A DNA stretch of 64,000 nt from Enoplolaimus lenunculus (lineage: Eukaryota > Nematoda > Enoplea > Enoplida > Thoracostomopsidae): the NCBI GenBank assembly GCA_030248215.1, contig JASANG010002964.1, positions 116,336 to 180,335 on the forward strand. The letters run 5' to 3'. Under the pieces are notes generated by a model. The model worked only from the letters and a program-made list of their open reading frames with translations, searched no databases and was not told the origin of the DNA. Both the position numbers and the translations under genes were made by a program. Positions within the stretch are counted from its first letter, which is position 1. Each line of letters begins with the position of its first letter. Positions 12,301 to 27,300 of this stretch are shown piece after piece.

Positions 12301-15300
12301 ACGGACGTCGCCGGACGTCATCAAAAGTATAGTGCCACCCTTAGTATACTAAAGACAAAGTAGTTGGATAGGAAGGTTACTAGGACGCTCGACTAATTTA
12401 GCATTTTCTGTAAAAATACGGTGTTGATGCTACAGCTTCAAATGTCTCCTCCAACCTCAGTACACAGTGCCGGATTAACCATAACGGGAAATATAACAAG
12501 GCTGCAACAGTAGTATAAGCGTATTCCTTAGCCTACACCCAAGCCTAATCGTAGTAATGAGATAGTCTAAAACTTAAGCTTACTTTATTGTAGTTTCGCA
12601 TAAAAAATGTTCCGCCCCTGATCTTTGCATGTGCCAGAACGGTCCAGGAAATTCTGTCAGAAAAAACATTTTAAGAGGTGGGAAATTAAAAATTAGCCAT
12701 CATTACTCGATTAAATTGTGTGATTATTTCAGGCGACTATATAAAAATCCTGAAAGAGTGGCCTTACGTCCTCCAGAGCCTTAATAATCCCGCGATGCAG
12801 TAACATCATACTCAGAATACTATAAGTAAATGTTTGTGGATTTCTAATTTATTATCTGAAGGCTACAGTTATCCTTTAAAAGTCACTATTTTAGAAGTTC
12901 AGTGCGTTGATATTGAAAACGGCTATCGTTGTGGCCAATGTCCGAGCGGATACACCGGAAACGGAGTCACCTGTACGCCAGTTCAAGATCCTTGTAATCC
13001 TAATCCGTGTTTTCCTGGTGTCCACTGTCAAACCAGTAGGGTAAGCGTAGATACCTGGTTTTCATGACTATATGCAGAACACCTATCAGCAGCTTAAAAT
13101 GAAGTTATTGTCTTAGATGAAACTGCAAGAATAAAATCGTTTCCGCGTCTCTGGCTTGTCCCAAAACTTAAACCTATAAGCCTGAGCAGTGTATACGCCT
13201 GAGCATAAGCTTAAACGTGTACAAGAGCTAAGCTGTAACCAAAATGCAATTTAGACGTGAAAATGCATTTCAGAACGCGTTTGCATTTTCAGAATTCTCC
13301 AGGCTACCGGTGCGGTTCGTGTCCCGCCGGAATGGAAGGTGACGGCATCGACTGCGTACAACGCCGTCGTTATTGCGAACGAAGTCCATGTTTTCAAGGT
13401 GTTCAATGTTATGATTTGGATGTAAGTTTACAAAAAATTAGCTTTTTCAGTTGAATTAATTGGCCAATGTGTAGAACAGAGGCAGAACAGTAGTATAAAC
13501 ATATTCATAAGCCTAAGGCGAAGCCTAAGCCTAAGCGTAAGAATGAGCTTATACCTAAGCTTAAGCGTAAGCCAAACCCAAAAAAATGGTCGGAAGCTTA
13601 AGCTTAGTCCATTCCATTCCCACAGAATAACTTTCTGCCTTTGATCCTTACACGGGCCAATTAATTGAATGCAGCTCCGCAACGAGAAATTGTTTGCAGA
13701 GATAGCAAGATCGCTTTTAAGAGAGCACTGGAAAATTTTCGCAACAAAAAATTCCTTCGATGCTGTTGAAAACTTTTTGGACTAAGCGGAACCAAAAATT
13801 TTTGACGGGAGAAAGGCGGGCTGGCAAAAAATTCTAAAGATTCAGGCACCATGGAACTTTTTATTCGTGTCATATTTTAGGACATTTTAAATATAGTCGA
13901 GCGTTACTCTAAAGCAGTGTCGTACGTTGTTTTTGTGAGTTGTTTGTGCAAAAGCTACTTAGTGATTGGTTGAGAACAGTGTAACTGTTTGATACAAATT
14001 CGCCGTAATTTTGTCCTACCAACGTCCAATGAATAACATAAAATAGGAACTGTCTTTTATTGGCGGAATACGAATTCTGTTCTCCGGACTTACGGTTATT
14101 TTAGTGACGAGTACCTTTCAAATAGTATGTTTGATGCAGTGTTTAAGTTCAACGTTTAGAATAGTTGCTGTAGAATTATTACCTAAGTATTTAATTTTAT
14201 CTCATGCTCCAGAAGCTAAAAATCAATTTGTCCAAGTATGGATTTACCAATCATAAACTGATTTTAGGACCCCCCGTACTACCGCTGCGGTTCTTGTCCG
14301 GACGGTTACGAGGGTGACGGCGTCCGCTGCGAAGTATCACGCTCAAGCTGTGACCCGAATCCATGCTTTCCCGGTGTTGACTGCCGTGAGGTATAGTATT
14401 TTAAATGTTTTCACGCAGGACGATAGCAAATTTAACATGCTCGCAACATGGACGTTTTTACGTTATAAAAGTGCCACTGGCCCTTGGCCAGTTCACTTTG
14501 CTAGGGGGCTAAATATTTTCCAGGTTGGGCATACAAGAGTCTACAACGAATAACAACCAAGGTTGAAACTGAAAATTTTCTAAGAGGGCCAAAATTCTTC
14601 CTGGTGGACTGAACCCTCCTGGCTTCCGTCTGGCAACGGGCCCGAAAAATGGTTAAGAAAAAGCCGATATTCTTAGCCTTCGGTGCCGGAGGAAGCTGCA
14701 AGCTAAATTTTTTCTATATTAATTGGCTCACGTTGCCGTATGGTATCGAACGGTAATTCGCATGCATTGCCACACGATGTTAGAAGGTATTAAAATACTC
14801 AAAAACTACAACGTCACCCAAAAGCGAGCTAAATTTGAACGAAATTTGTTGCCATATTTAATTGAAAGTAGGGGTTGAGCAAAAGTCTCTATTTATTCTA
14901 TTACGTTAAGTACCCGTTTAAAGACTAAGGTTTCACTGGCTTGATGTAAGGATAATGAAAATGACTTTGCCAGTGCTTGATCTGTCATTTTTTCATAAAT
15001 AATAAGGGTGTCGCTATACTATTGATGACGTTCGGCGCCGTCAATCATCACCCGGCACCGTCCGTCACCATCAGATGCCGTCCGGTTTCGTCCGTTACGT
15101 CACTGTGTGGCATTGCACGTAAATTGCTCACGCATAATACCGGACGGTATTGGACGGCGCCGAATGTCGCCGCGCGACAAGTGTAGCGACGCCCTTACTC
15201 GCCAACTAAGTAGAACTTCTATCCATTGCAGTCAATGGTGAATATTCAACAGAAAATTAGCTTGGTGTCTTCTTTAATCCTATTAAGATCGTGTATACTG

Positions 15301-18300
15301 GCGGCGATTTGGGCCAAACTTCAATGCAACAATTAACGTATGTCCGCCTTAAAAACAACACTCATTTGTTTTTGTTTCAGCTATCGTATGCGCCAGGATA
15401 TCAGTGTGGAAATTGCCCGCCAGGCTATCGCGGAAATGGCACATATTGCGCAGATATTGACGAGGTAAACTTAAATTTGTTTTCTGAAATAATTTTGGCA
15501 ACTGCGGGCCGTAAACCAAGGGGGGCCAGAGGGGCAGGGGAGCTCAGCCCCCCTGGAAAATTTTTGCCCCCCCTCTAGAATATTTTCAACGTGCTTGTAG
15601 CTCATTGAAAACGCTTGAATGCCCCTCCTGAAAAATTTTTAGCCCACCCCTAGGGTTATTATTTATTGAAGAGTATGCAACTGGCTAGCCAGCGCACATT
15701 GCGTTTTTGGCCTATCCCACCTGTTGTTTTAAAGGAAGTACAACTTGTGCGAACCTTAAAATTTTGTGATGTTTCGAAATAAGTGGTCGGCGCAAATTGC
15801 ACTGCGTACTGGTGGTAGTTGCCCACTCTTGTTATATGGAGAAGACAAATAAATATAAGTCCCCCTTCTCTTATTCGGGTCACTACAGTAGAGGTCTTCA
15901 ACATGTCCGGTGGGAAAATTTCTCTTTAGTGGTATATTTGCAATTTTCCAGTACTATGTTAAAAAGTCAGAAAGCTAAGATTTTTAATACATTTTTCGAA
16001 GTTGGCTTGATATAATTCTAATTTTTCACAACGCCACTGATCTTCCACAACTAATTTCAGTGTGCTGAGGCAAATCCATGCGATCGTGATGCTGGAGTCG
16101 AATGTAACAACTATGCTCCCGGATTCGCGTGTGGTCCGTGCCCTCGGGGCTTTCTCGGCGATCGCGTAGAAGGTGTTGGGCTCCGGTTTGCACAGCTAAA
16201 TAAACAAGTAAACGTATAAATATCGCCTAACTATACCTTCAATTAATTTCGCTTAAATGTATTTTTCAACTTTTAGTTGGGTACCAAATGTTACTCACTA
16301 CGCCCGCTTTCGGATAAAATTGAATCATTAATATCTTCCAAAAGTACGCTCTTGTACGGCAGGCGAGCTTTTTACAACAGGAAAAAGGAATCACTTTTTT
16401 TTTGTAAAACGGCCTTGAACCACCTGGTTATAGCGTTTTTACTCAAGTATCACAGAAAATTTTTTACTATTGATACATTCTTACTGTGTTTAAATGAAGC
16501 CAGTTTACACGATTAAAATAATATCGTCAGAATCCGTGATTAGCACAACTATCAAACTACTTTTACATACATCAATCAATTAGCTAAGTTTTTACTTAAA
16601 ATTATTAAGTAACATTTTTTAATTCAGTTTGTTAAATTAGAGTTTGAAATTGTTTATATTTTAATAATCTTCTACTCTAATATTTTGAGTTTTAGGTTTG
16701 TCGGGATATCAATGAATGTGAGGAAAGAAACGGAGGTTGTGTTCCTAACTCAGCGTGCATAAATACAAAGGTGAGCAAAATGTTGCATAAACGTTAATCA
16801 CGTTTTTGATTTTGATATGCAATACTCCGACGCGATTAATGCTGTTTTTTAATATTTTTTTGTGCTCTTGTCAGGCCCGTACGCAGCCAAACATGCTTGA
16901 GTTAAAATTTTTTTAGGAGGGGCATACAAAGGTTTTTAATGACTTACAAGCAAGGTTGAAAATTTTGGCTTAGTTTCAGGCTTAAGCTAAGGTTTTAGGA
17001 AGGATTTCCCTAAGCCTAAGCCTAAGCCTTATCCTTAAATGTGGGATGGAAGTGTAGAAGCTCCTTTTTTTGCCTAAGGGTATTTTATGTGTTTGACCAG
17101 TTGAATTTGAATATACTCTAGACATGGGGGTTTGTTCAATCTATAAGCTCACTATATCTGATGTTCTTGTTTCAATATCAAAGTTGGTACTTAGTTGCCG
17201 TACGACCAACAAAATTTACACTGGATGGGTATCAAAGTATTGTAGGTCTTGAATATACAAAACAGAACAAGGTATATACTCATCTGTACTGTATATTCAA
17301 TATATTGGATGTGGTATCTCGACAATTCGTCGCCCGAAAACTCGTTGACCGACAACTTGTAACCTGAAATTGCATCGACTCGACAATTCGTCTACCATCA
17401 TTATGCTTAGGCTTAGGCTAAGGATTAGGCTGAGGCTTACGCTTAGGATTAGGCTTAGATTATTGAGCGAAGCGAAACTCCGAGCGAAGCTCGGAGTTTC
17501 GCGAAGCGTTTTATGTTTTCTACTTGGAGGTCGAAAGGTGGATGTCCGTCCGTCCGTCTGTCCGTCCGAAAAGAATCTCAGGAACGGCTGAACCGATTTT
17601 GATAAACTTTTTTTGTTTGAAAGCCAATTATCTTGGAGTGTTAACCTCGTATTGGCGTGTTAAAATTTTGAGCCATTTATTAGCTACAGGCTAATTTGCA
17701 TAATTAGTTAAGCCTAAATTAGTACTTTCCACAATATTTCACTAATTATTACAGTTAGAAGCAATCTATTTTTAGCGTTAAAAGCTTTTGGGTGCGAGAA
17801 ATCTGCGTAGACTGTTTACAAACCTCCAAAACCGATGATTGAGCAGTTCGCTAATAGATAATTTGCATATTAGCATAAGTTATAAGCCTAAATTAGGACT
17901 TTTTACAATATTTCACTAATTATTAAGGTTAAAAGCAATATAATTTCAGCTCTAAAGGGTTTTTAGGTGCATGGAATTTGAATAAATAGTTTACAAATAT
18001 CCAAAACCGATAATTGAATAGTTAGCTAATAACTAATTTGCATATTAGCTTAATTGGCAAGACAAAACTAGGACTTTTTAAATTATTTTAATAATTTTTA
18101 GGGTTCACTAAAGGTTTTTGGGTGCGAGGAATCTGAATAAATTGTTTACAAACCTCCAAAATCGATAATTGAATAGGTAGCTAATAGTTAATTTGCATAT
18201 TAGCTTAATTGACAAGACAAAATTAGGACTTTTTAAATTATTCCAAAAATTATAGGGTGGCTGAAGGATTTTTGGCTGCGAGGAATCTGAGGAAATTGCT

Positions 18301-21300
18301 TACAAACCTCCAAAACCGATTAATGGATAGTTAGCTAATAACTAATTTGCATATTACCGTAATTGCTTACGTGTGTTCGAGCTTCGCTCAATAAATGTAG
18401 TCCCACTACGACTGGTTTAATAGGCTTTAGAACACTGTTGGGCGACAAGGTGTCCGGCGACAAATTGTCGTACATTCATCGGAAGTATGATACCTTGCTT
18501 GGTACGTCTTGGAGGACAATTAATGAACTGGTAACATTTTATTTTCAGAATTATTTTTCTATATTTCGTTCCAGGGTTCGTTTCGATGCAGTGATTGTAA
18601 TCCAGGATTTGTCGGCAATCAAACAGTTGGTTGTTACAAAGCACCTGGCGGTTGTCCAGACGGTGTAACTCGATGCGATGGCAACGCTGAGTGTGTTCAG
18701 TTGAATGGAAAGGATGAACGATATACGTGTAAAGTAAGCGAGCATATTACAAAATGTTCACATGGAACGATTAAAAGAGGCCATCCAGTCTTAGGCCATA
18801 CAACATAGAGTTCAAAACTAAGATTTTACGACAAGGGTTAACACTAAAATCACGTTTAGCTTCTCGATATATTCGCTCAGAGTTTTTTATTGTGGCGCGA
18901 CTCCCTTTCAAAAATTTCGAGATTTGTCACTGAACGTCCGTTTATTTTTCATAATTTCCGACATTTAGTTTGGTATTCCGAATTCGATGTAAAAGCTTTA
19001 TACCGTCAGTTAACCAGTAAGTTGCGCAACTTTTGAACTCAGTTGAATATAATGTGATTTTAGTTTAATATTAATGCTGTGGGCCCGTAGCAACACATTG
19101 AACAGTTGTGCAGAAATCCTGGCAACAAAATAAGGCTTAAGATCTTCGGAAAAGCTCTTTTAGGTATACCAAAATTTTTATGACAAAGCGTTTGCGCACT
19201 CTGAGTCGTCCGCTTGTGCTAAATGCAACAATATTAAGTAATAAACAATTGAGGTTTTGCATTTTTGAACGATTTAGAGAAACTGACAACTTCAAAAGTA
19301 CAGTTTCAGACTTAGAATACGTGCCTAGGCCGTACATGTGGTTCAATAAATTTTTTAAATTTACACTACCTTTTCTGTTGTATTATTTGGCAAATTTTTA
19401 ACTTGGTCACACTGGTACAGTCATGATTTGCATTAATAAAATATGGTGTGATGAAATAAAATTTAAAAAATTTATATTTTTGATCAATTTCAGTGTAAAA
19501 TTGGTTACGCCGGTAACGGATTTGTATGCGGTCGCGATACTGATTTAGACGGAATCCCTGACGAACAAATAAACTGCCCTGAACGCCAATGTCGTGCGGT
19601 TAGCTATGCCATTTTATGTATACTTTACAAAAATAGATTCTTCAACTCGTGAAAAGTTTAATGTTTTCTTTTTTTATTGTCGATCTCATACTCATAATTT
19701 TAGTAATTAATTCTGCTCAAGTAGTTAACTACCAGCTTTTATATTCGCAGACAAAAGTTGAACTTGTAAGCAATAAATCCGGGTATTAATATTGTTATGG
19801 AAAAATTAACTCTAGGCTTACCGGTCCCAGTTAAGAGTTCTGAATTATTTGTCTTAAATTTTCAGTTTTTATGGTTTCGAAGCTGTTTTTCAGGATAACT
19901 GCTTGCTAACACCAAATTCTGGACAAGAGGATACCGACAAAGATGGAATTGGCGATTCATGCGACAGTGATAAAGATAACGATGGTGTAGAAGAAGGGGT
20001 AAATGTTTGAAAAAAATGTCTTGAAAACTGAGCTCAATTTTACAAAACTCATGGCGGATAAAAATGCCAAAAAGCGTTTCCTGAAATTTGTCAACTGCAA
20101 AGATATATGACGCAACGCGTAAGTTAAAACTATCAATTTCTACTGTAACCATTTATTTTAACCAGCGGAGAATGTAAAGAATGGCCCAAAGCCACTGTGA
20201 TGGACTTCAATGATTTGGACAAAATATTTTTCGGTTAATAAATATTCTTTGAAAAAAACAGTTTATGTGCAGACAGTAGAATCTTATTATATTTTACACC
20301 CGTGTCTTTACCACAGCTTAATTTCTTGAAACGATTCATTCATCAAAGATGGTGCTGAAAATCTTTACCATTCGAATTTGTATGCATGCGGTATACTTAC
20401 AATTCAATGTCTAATTTATATACACCCCTATTATGGTAAGCAACTGTTTATATATATGTAATATATGTAATATATAGTGCAGGGGTTACCGAGAGGGGAG
20501 AAGGGGGGCATGGCCCCCAAATCAGAATTAGTACTTGCGTAATAAATTGTGTTATGCACTAAAATTATGTATGGTTTGTCCTTTCTCGCTCGCTTCTCTC
20601 GCAATGATTTCGACTGATCAATATTCGAAAAACTGCCCTCACGCTTCATGAATTAGGATGTTTGAGACTGTCACAGAGAGATTTAATACTGAAACAATGT
20701 ATAGCTTCTCGATCGCTTCGCTCTCGAATTTTTCAAAGCTCAGTCTAAATTCTTGCGTCGAGCCTTCGCTCAGTCAGTTTCAACTCCCAGTGGCTAGGAA
20801 TATTTCACATTATACAAAAATTCTCCCACAATAACTTCAAACTGAAGCTAGCTTTTCGCTTGCTTCGCTCACGATATTTTTTTCAAGTCGTGTTCATCTG
20901 GCAAGCAATTCGTACCTGGTCGAGATACCCAAATTCCCAAATTTTAAGGACCTAAAACAGAACTCTGAAATTGGTCTCGAAGCCAACTATGGGAGCATGA
21001 CCAACCTCATAAATCGCCCGAAACATTGAGACCCGTACTGCTTAAAAATTTAAAGTTTGCTTTTTGGCGGAAATCAAAAGCGTGGTCACGACAGGATGCA
21101 CCCCCCTCCCAATCAAAATTTCTCGGTATGCCACTGATATAGTTATTTAGGGCACGCATATACTACCATTTGACAGTTTTTACAATAGGAAAATTATTGA
21201 TTCAGGATAATTGTCCACTCACGTTCAACCCAGACCAAGAAGATACGGATTCTGATGGTAATGCGCCAGATAAAGTCGGCAATGTTTGCGACAACTGTCC

Positions 21301-24300
21301 AACTATTCACAATCCGGATCAGCGTAACGCAGACGGCGATCAGTTTGGAGACGCGTGTGATCCAGATATCGATAATGACGGTATATGGGTGGGTGGACGT
21401 GGGGGTCAAAACAATTCGATGTGTTCAGGTCACACTGAGAACACGTATATCAATTTGAATTCGCATGGCTTTATAACCCAAAAAAGATCAGGGTATAGGA
21501 TCCCGACTTAGCCGAGCACGTGTTCCATTTCGGAGTTTTTTTCGTAATGCATCGGCGAAACATGATGAAAACAATTTCGTACCTTCAACTTTAAGCATGT
21601 TGTTTACTGTCGCCAGACCAAAATTTTTTCTGCTCAAAAAACTGTTTGAGTTGAACGTGAATCTGTCAGTGGCATGGCGAGGATTATTACTCATCTACGA
21701 ATATGGCGTATTTTGTAACAAATTGTCAAAGTAGTCGTGTGCTTTAGTAGCGCAATGTTGTAGTAAACAAAAGTTCTGCGAAAATTCTTGATTTAGGATT
21801 GAAAACTTGAAATAGTACTGTATTCGGTTGATTTTCCCAGTTGGCTTCATAAAACGTTATCACCTACAGAGTAGTGAGAAGCAGTCAGGAGGAGATATAG
21901 GCCACTGCTGTAAAACAAAGTTTTAATAGAAAACCAGGGATTGTTCAAAATTTGTGAATTTCTAAAATAGTTCGGTTTCTTTGATATAAGATGTTAAGAA
22001 TTTTTTTAATTATAGATTGTCCTCAAATATATGGAACCTTAGAAAATATTTTTGGCTCAACTGTGATGTATCGTTCTTCTGGCAGTTTCGTGTATAATTT
22101 TCAGGAATTCCTAATGAACGTGACAACTGCCCGTACGTATTGAATCCAGATCAATCAGATATCGACCAAGATGGTGTTGGTGACGTATGCGATAATTGTC
22201 CCAGGGATGTCAATCCACGCCAGGTTAGTGAGTTATCCGTATTTTAATTGAATACTTTCTATTTCATCTGATACCTAATTTTATACTAAACCGCTGAGAC
22301 TGGAGTCGTGGAGTGCAAGGCATTTGCAATCACCAGACTGACCCGAGGGGCGCTCTCACAACTTGTGGAGATCTTGTACTTCGTGTTCGCGTTGCAATTG
22401 CTAAACACTGTCCGCTATATATTATTATTTAACGTATATATATTGCACTGAGTTGCTCACAGACAACTCCATGTGAGGAGGGGCTAAATAGACATTAATA
22501 AAAATTTAATACAACTTCAGACGTGAATTTGGTAAGAAGTAAGCTTAAATTCCAAAAATAGCCCCCTGTTCCTTAAGCTTAGGCGTCATCTTGCGAGGAA
22601 AATTTGTAAAAGCACCTATCAAAATTCTGAAATAGAACAAATTTTGTAAACTTTTTGTATAAACCTTGGAACAGCAAGAAAAGTGGATTTAAGACATTAT
22701 GTTGCTTGTGAATTATTCATGCGCTTTTTGTACTAAAAAATTAACAAAATTTGTAAATTCCGAGCACATTTTATGAAAGTGTATTAATTTACAGAATGAC
22801 ACCGATTCAGATAATATTGGAGATCTGTGTGACAGTGGCAATGACAGGTAAAGTATTACTTACTCCGCGTACGTATGTTGCTCGTTTTTTTAATTTTCAT
22901 AGGTTAACAGTCACATATGGTTTTAGTGCAAAAATTTTATGATATAATTTTTGTCCAAAACTTTCACGAGCAAAATATGCGCAGGCCTGCTTGGATAATG
23001 TCAGTCATTTATATCCATTGCAAAATGCATTAATTGCAAATTTGCGCAGTTGTACAGTTTAATTTATTGCAGTTTTTTTCCAAATTTTATACATTGTTGC
23101 TGTCTGTTAAATTTTTTTGTCCTTGTAGAGATTTTGACGGAATTCAAGACAATAAAGACAACTGTCCAGACGTTGTCAATCCTGGCCAGTCTGACATTGA
23201 TGCGGATGGTTATGGTAAAACTAACTTTTTTGCGTATCTGTCTTCCCAACATGCTTTGGATTAGGCTCAGGCTTATACTTACGCATCCGTTACAATGTAA
23301 AATTCACCCTCGCCAGAAAAGTGTCATACGTCAATGTTAACAATAAAACCGTTACGGATAGTGTTTGAAAAGCGATGACCCTATGTCGGAACTTGTTTAC
23401 AAGTCGGTGTTAGTGGATAGAGTCTACAAGTCGTAGTTTGGGTCCACAAAGGAGACCGCAGCAGTAGCATCGATTAGACTGCTGAAATATGTAACAGATA
23501 CTCAGACACCCTACGTAAAATTAATTAAATTCAGAAAACATTAACGGGAATGGCAGTCAACAAAAATGCTTCAGGCCAGAGAACTGAAACATGACAATAA
23601 TGCTATTTTCTAAATACTTCTTAATAAATAGTGCTAGGGCTGAGTTTTGTGGACAATACGCTTTTCCGTGCTCCATACAGTTTCAAAAAGCACTGCAACA
23701 ACAGTCGCAATGTTTTTAAATTACGTCTACCAATCAGAAACAATGACAAGTTCTGTAGCAGACGAGACAATATTGCAACTTGAACCATTATCTGTCAAAT
23801 GTGCGAATTAGACACTGAAAAAATATTATGTTAAGAGCGTCTGCCAATTGTTTTTTGTACAGAAGGCCGAATTTTTCACCGGTACAGGAATAAACTAGAA
23901 TTCACCCTTGCATTAAATACTCTTCTCAAAAATCGAGAAATTTAAGAACAGCTGTAATTCTGGAAACTTGGCACAGAATGGTTTTGTGTTGGTATATTTT
24001 TGAAATTGTAAAAAATGTATCAATTTTGACGGAATTCTAAGAAGCTGAGTTGTTTGTACAATATAAATGAATCTTGCTACTGTGTAGTTGAGCTGGAAGT
24101 GGCGCATACGACCCTTGAAGCCACATTAATCGGGGTGGTAGAGAAACGGAATTGGCTGTTTTATGGGGCAAAAATAGGGCAAAAATTGTACCAGAAATTT
24201 CTCCGTTTTGAAACTTTTAGCTGTAACGTAAGCTAAAATTTGTTTCCGTACATTGAAAATCTAAATTTTTATTCGCAACTTGTTAAATTCAGTTTAAAAC

Positions 24301-27300
24301 TGTACTGAATGATTAAAAATCGACAAGAAAAGTTACATTAAATTCCATAATGTGAAAATGAACATAAAGGTTGCTAAAAATGTAGTTAAATTTTATATAT
24401 ATATTTTTGGCAAGTGGGCACGGTTTTAGTAACGATCCATAAGGCGGCTTGAAAAAATCACTCACCTCTGCCGTGTGAACGTTGCAGTATAAGCAGCTGA
24501 AGACTAAAAATTTGTTTGAAACGAATAAAGGTTAACTAACTAGCACTTGAGTGAGTAGTACATCTACTAGAACAATAATTGAGAAGCAGTACTGATTCGA
24601 TGTCAGGTAGTACATCTACTAAAACAATATTTGAGAACCAATGCTGACTCGATGTTAGGTAGTACATCTACTAAAACTACTAAAACAGTAATTGAGAATT
24701 AATGATGATTCGATGTCAGGTAGTACATCTACTAAAACAATAATTAAGAATTAATGCTGATTCGATGTCAGGTAGTACATCTACTAAAACAATAATTGAG
24801 AATTAATGCTGATTCGATGTCAGGTAGTACATCTACTAAAACAATATTTGAGAACCAATGCTGACTCGATGTTAGGTAGTACATCTACTAAAACTACTAA
24901 AACAATAATTGAGAATTAATGCTGATTCGATGTCAGGTAGTACATCTACTAAAACAATAATTGAGAATTAATGCTGATTCGATGTCAGGTACTACATCTA
25001 CTAAAACAATATTTGAGAACCAATGCTGACTCGATGTTAGGTAGTGCATCTACTAAAACTACTAAGACAATAATTGAGAATTAATGCTGATTCGATGTCA
25101 GGTAGTACATCTACTAAAACAATATTTGAGAACCAATGCTGACTCGATGTTAGGTAGTACATCTACTAAAACTACTAAAACAATAATTGAGAATTAATGC
25201 TGATTCGATGTCAGGTAGTACATCTACTAAAACAATAATTGAGAATTAATGCTGATTCGATGTCAGGTAGTACATCTACTAAAACAATATTTGAGAACCA
25301 ATGCTGGCTCGATGTTAGGTAGTACATCTACTAAAACTACTAAAACAATAATTGAGAATTAATGCTGATTCGATGTCAGGTAGTACATCTACTAAAACAA
25401 TATTTGAGAACCAATGCTGACTCGATGTTAGGTAGTACATCTACTAAAACTACTAAAACAATAATTGAGAATTAATGCTGATTCGATGTCAGGTAGTACA
25501 TCTACTAAAACAATAATTGAGAATTAATGCTGATTCGATGTCAGGTAGTACATCTACTAAAACAATAATTGAGAATTAATGCTGATTCGATGTCAGGTAG
25601 TACATCTACTAAAACAATAATTGAGAATTAATGCTGATTCGATGTCAGGTAGAGTACATCTACTAAAACAGGAATTGAGAATTAATGCTGATTCGATGTC
25701 AAGTAATAGTACATCTATTAAAACAATAATTGAGAACCAGTACTGATTCGATGTCAAGTAGTACATCTACTAAAACAATATTTGAGAACTGCAGATTCGA
25801 TGTTAGGTGGTACATTTACTGAAGCAATAACTGAGAACCAATGCTGATTTGATGTCAGGCAGTACATCTACTAAAACAATAATTGAGAATTAATGCTGAT
25901 TCGATGTAAGGTAGTACATCTGCTAAAACAATAATTAATTAATGCCGATTCGATGTCAGGTAGTACATCTACTAAAACAACAATTGAGAATTAATGCTGA
26001 TTCGATGTCAGGTAGAGTACATCTACTAAAACAGCAATTGAGAATTAATGCTGATTCGATGTCAAGTAATAGTACATCTATTAAAACAATAATTGAGAAC
26101 CAGTACTGATTCGATGTCAAGTAGTACATCTACGAAAACAATATTTGAGAACTGCAGATTCGATGTCAGGTGGTACATTTACTGAAAAAATAACTGAGAA
26201 CCAATGCTGATTTGATGTCAGGCAGTACATCTACTAAAACAATAATTGAGAATTAATGCTGATTCGATGTAAGGTAGTACATCTACTAAAACAATAATTA
26301 ATTAATTAATGCCGATTCGATGTCAGGTAGTACATCTACTAAAACAATAATTGAGATTTAATGCTGATTCGATGTCTGGTAGTACATCAACTGGAACAAT
26401 ATATGAAAACTAATGCTGATTCGATGTCAAGTAATATATAGTGCATCTACTAAAACAATATTTGAGAACCAATGCTGATTCGATATCAGGTGGTGCAGTT
26501 ACTGAAACAATAACTGAGAACCAATGATGATTCGATGTCAGGTAGTACATCTACTAAAACAATAACTGAGAATTAATGCTTTGATGTCAGGTAGTATTAC
26601 TGGAACAATAATTGAGAACCAATGCTGATTCGATGTCAGGTGGTACATTTACTGAAACAATAACTGAGAACCAATGCTGATTCGATGTCAGGTAGTACAT
26701 CTACTAAAACAATAATTGAGAATTAATGCTGATTCGATGTCAGATAGTACATCAACTAAAACAGCAATTGAGAATTAATGCTGATTCGATGTCAAGTAAT
26801 AGTACATCTATTAAAACAATAATTGAGAACCAGTACTGATTCGATGTCAAGTAGTACATCTACTAAAACAATATTTGAGAACTGCAGATTCGATGTTAGG
26901 TGGTACATTTACTGAAGCAATAACTGAGAACCAATGCTGATTTGATGTCAGGCAGTACATCTACTAAAACAATAATTGAGAATTAATGCTGATTCGATGT
27001 AAGGTAGTACATCTGCTAAAACAATAATTAATTAATGCCGATTCAATGTCAGGTAGTACATCTACTAAAACAACAATTGAGAATTAATGCTGATTCGATG
27101 TCAGGTAGAGTACATCTACTAAAACAGCAATTGAGAATTAATGCTGATTCGATGTCAAGTAATAGTACATCTATTAAAACAATAATTGAGAACCAGTACT
27201 GATTCGATGTCAAGTAGTACATCTACGAAAACAATATTTGAGAACTGCAGATTCGATGTCAGGTGGTACATTTACTGAAACAATAACTGAGAACCAATGC

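Larger units (their letters stand above)
11537..19529 (+). other. Thrombospondin exons 8-16: eight EGF-like domains
   Basis: Residues about 275-622. EGF1-5 share the pattern CxxxPCFxxVxC then YRCGxCPxGYxGxGxxC. EGF6 carries the long tail [15 protein letters not shown] typical of the second EGF of TSP-5. EGF7 starts DINEC, a calcium-binding EGF signature, and EGF8 starts [14 protein letters not shown]. Introns split most of EGF2-EGF6 just after the third cysteine, so exons 10, 11 and 12 each hold the back half of one domain and often the front half of the next. This layout fits growth of the array by exon duplication. Confidence 0.93.
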
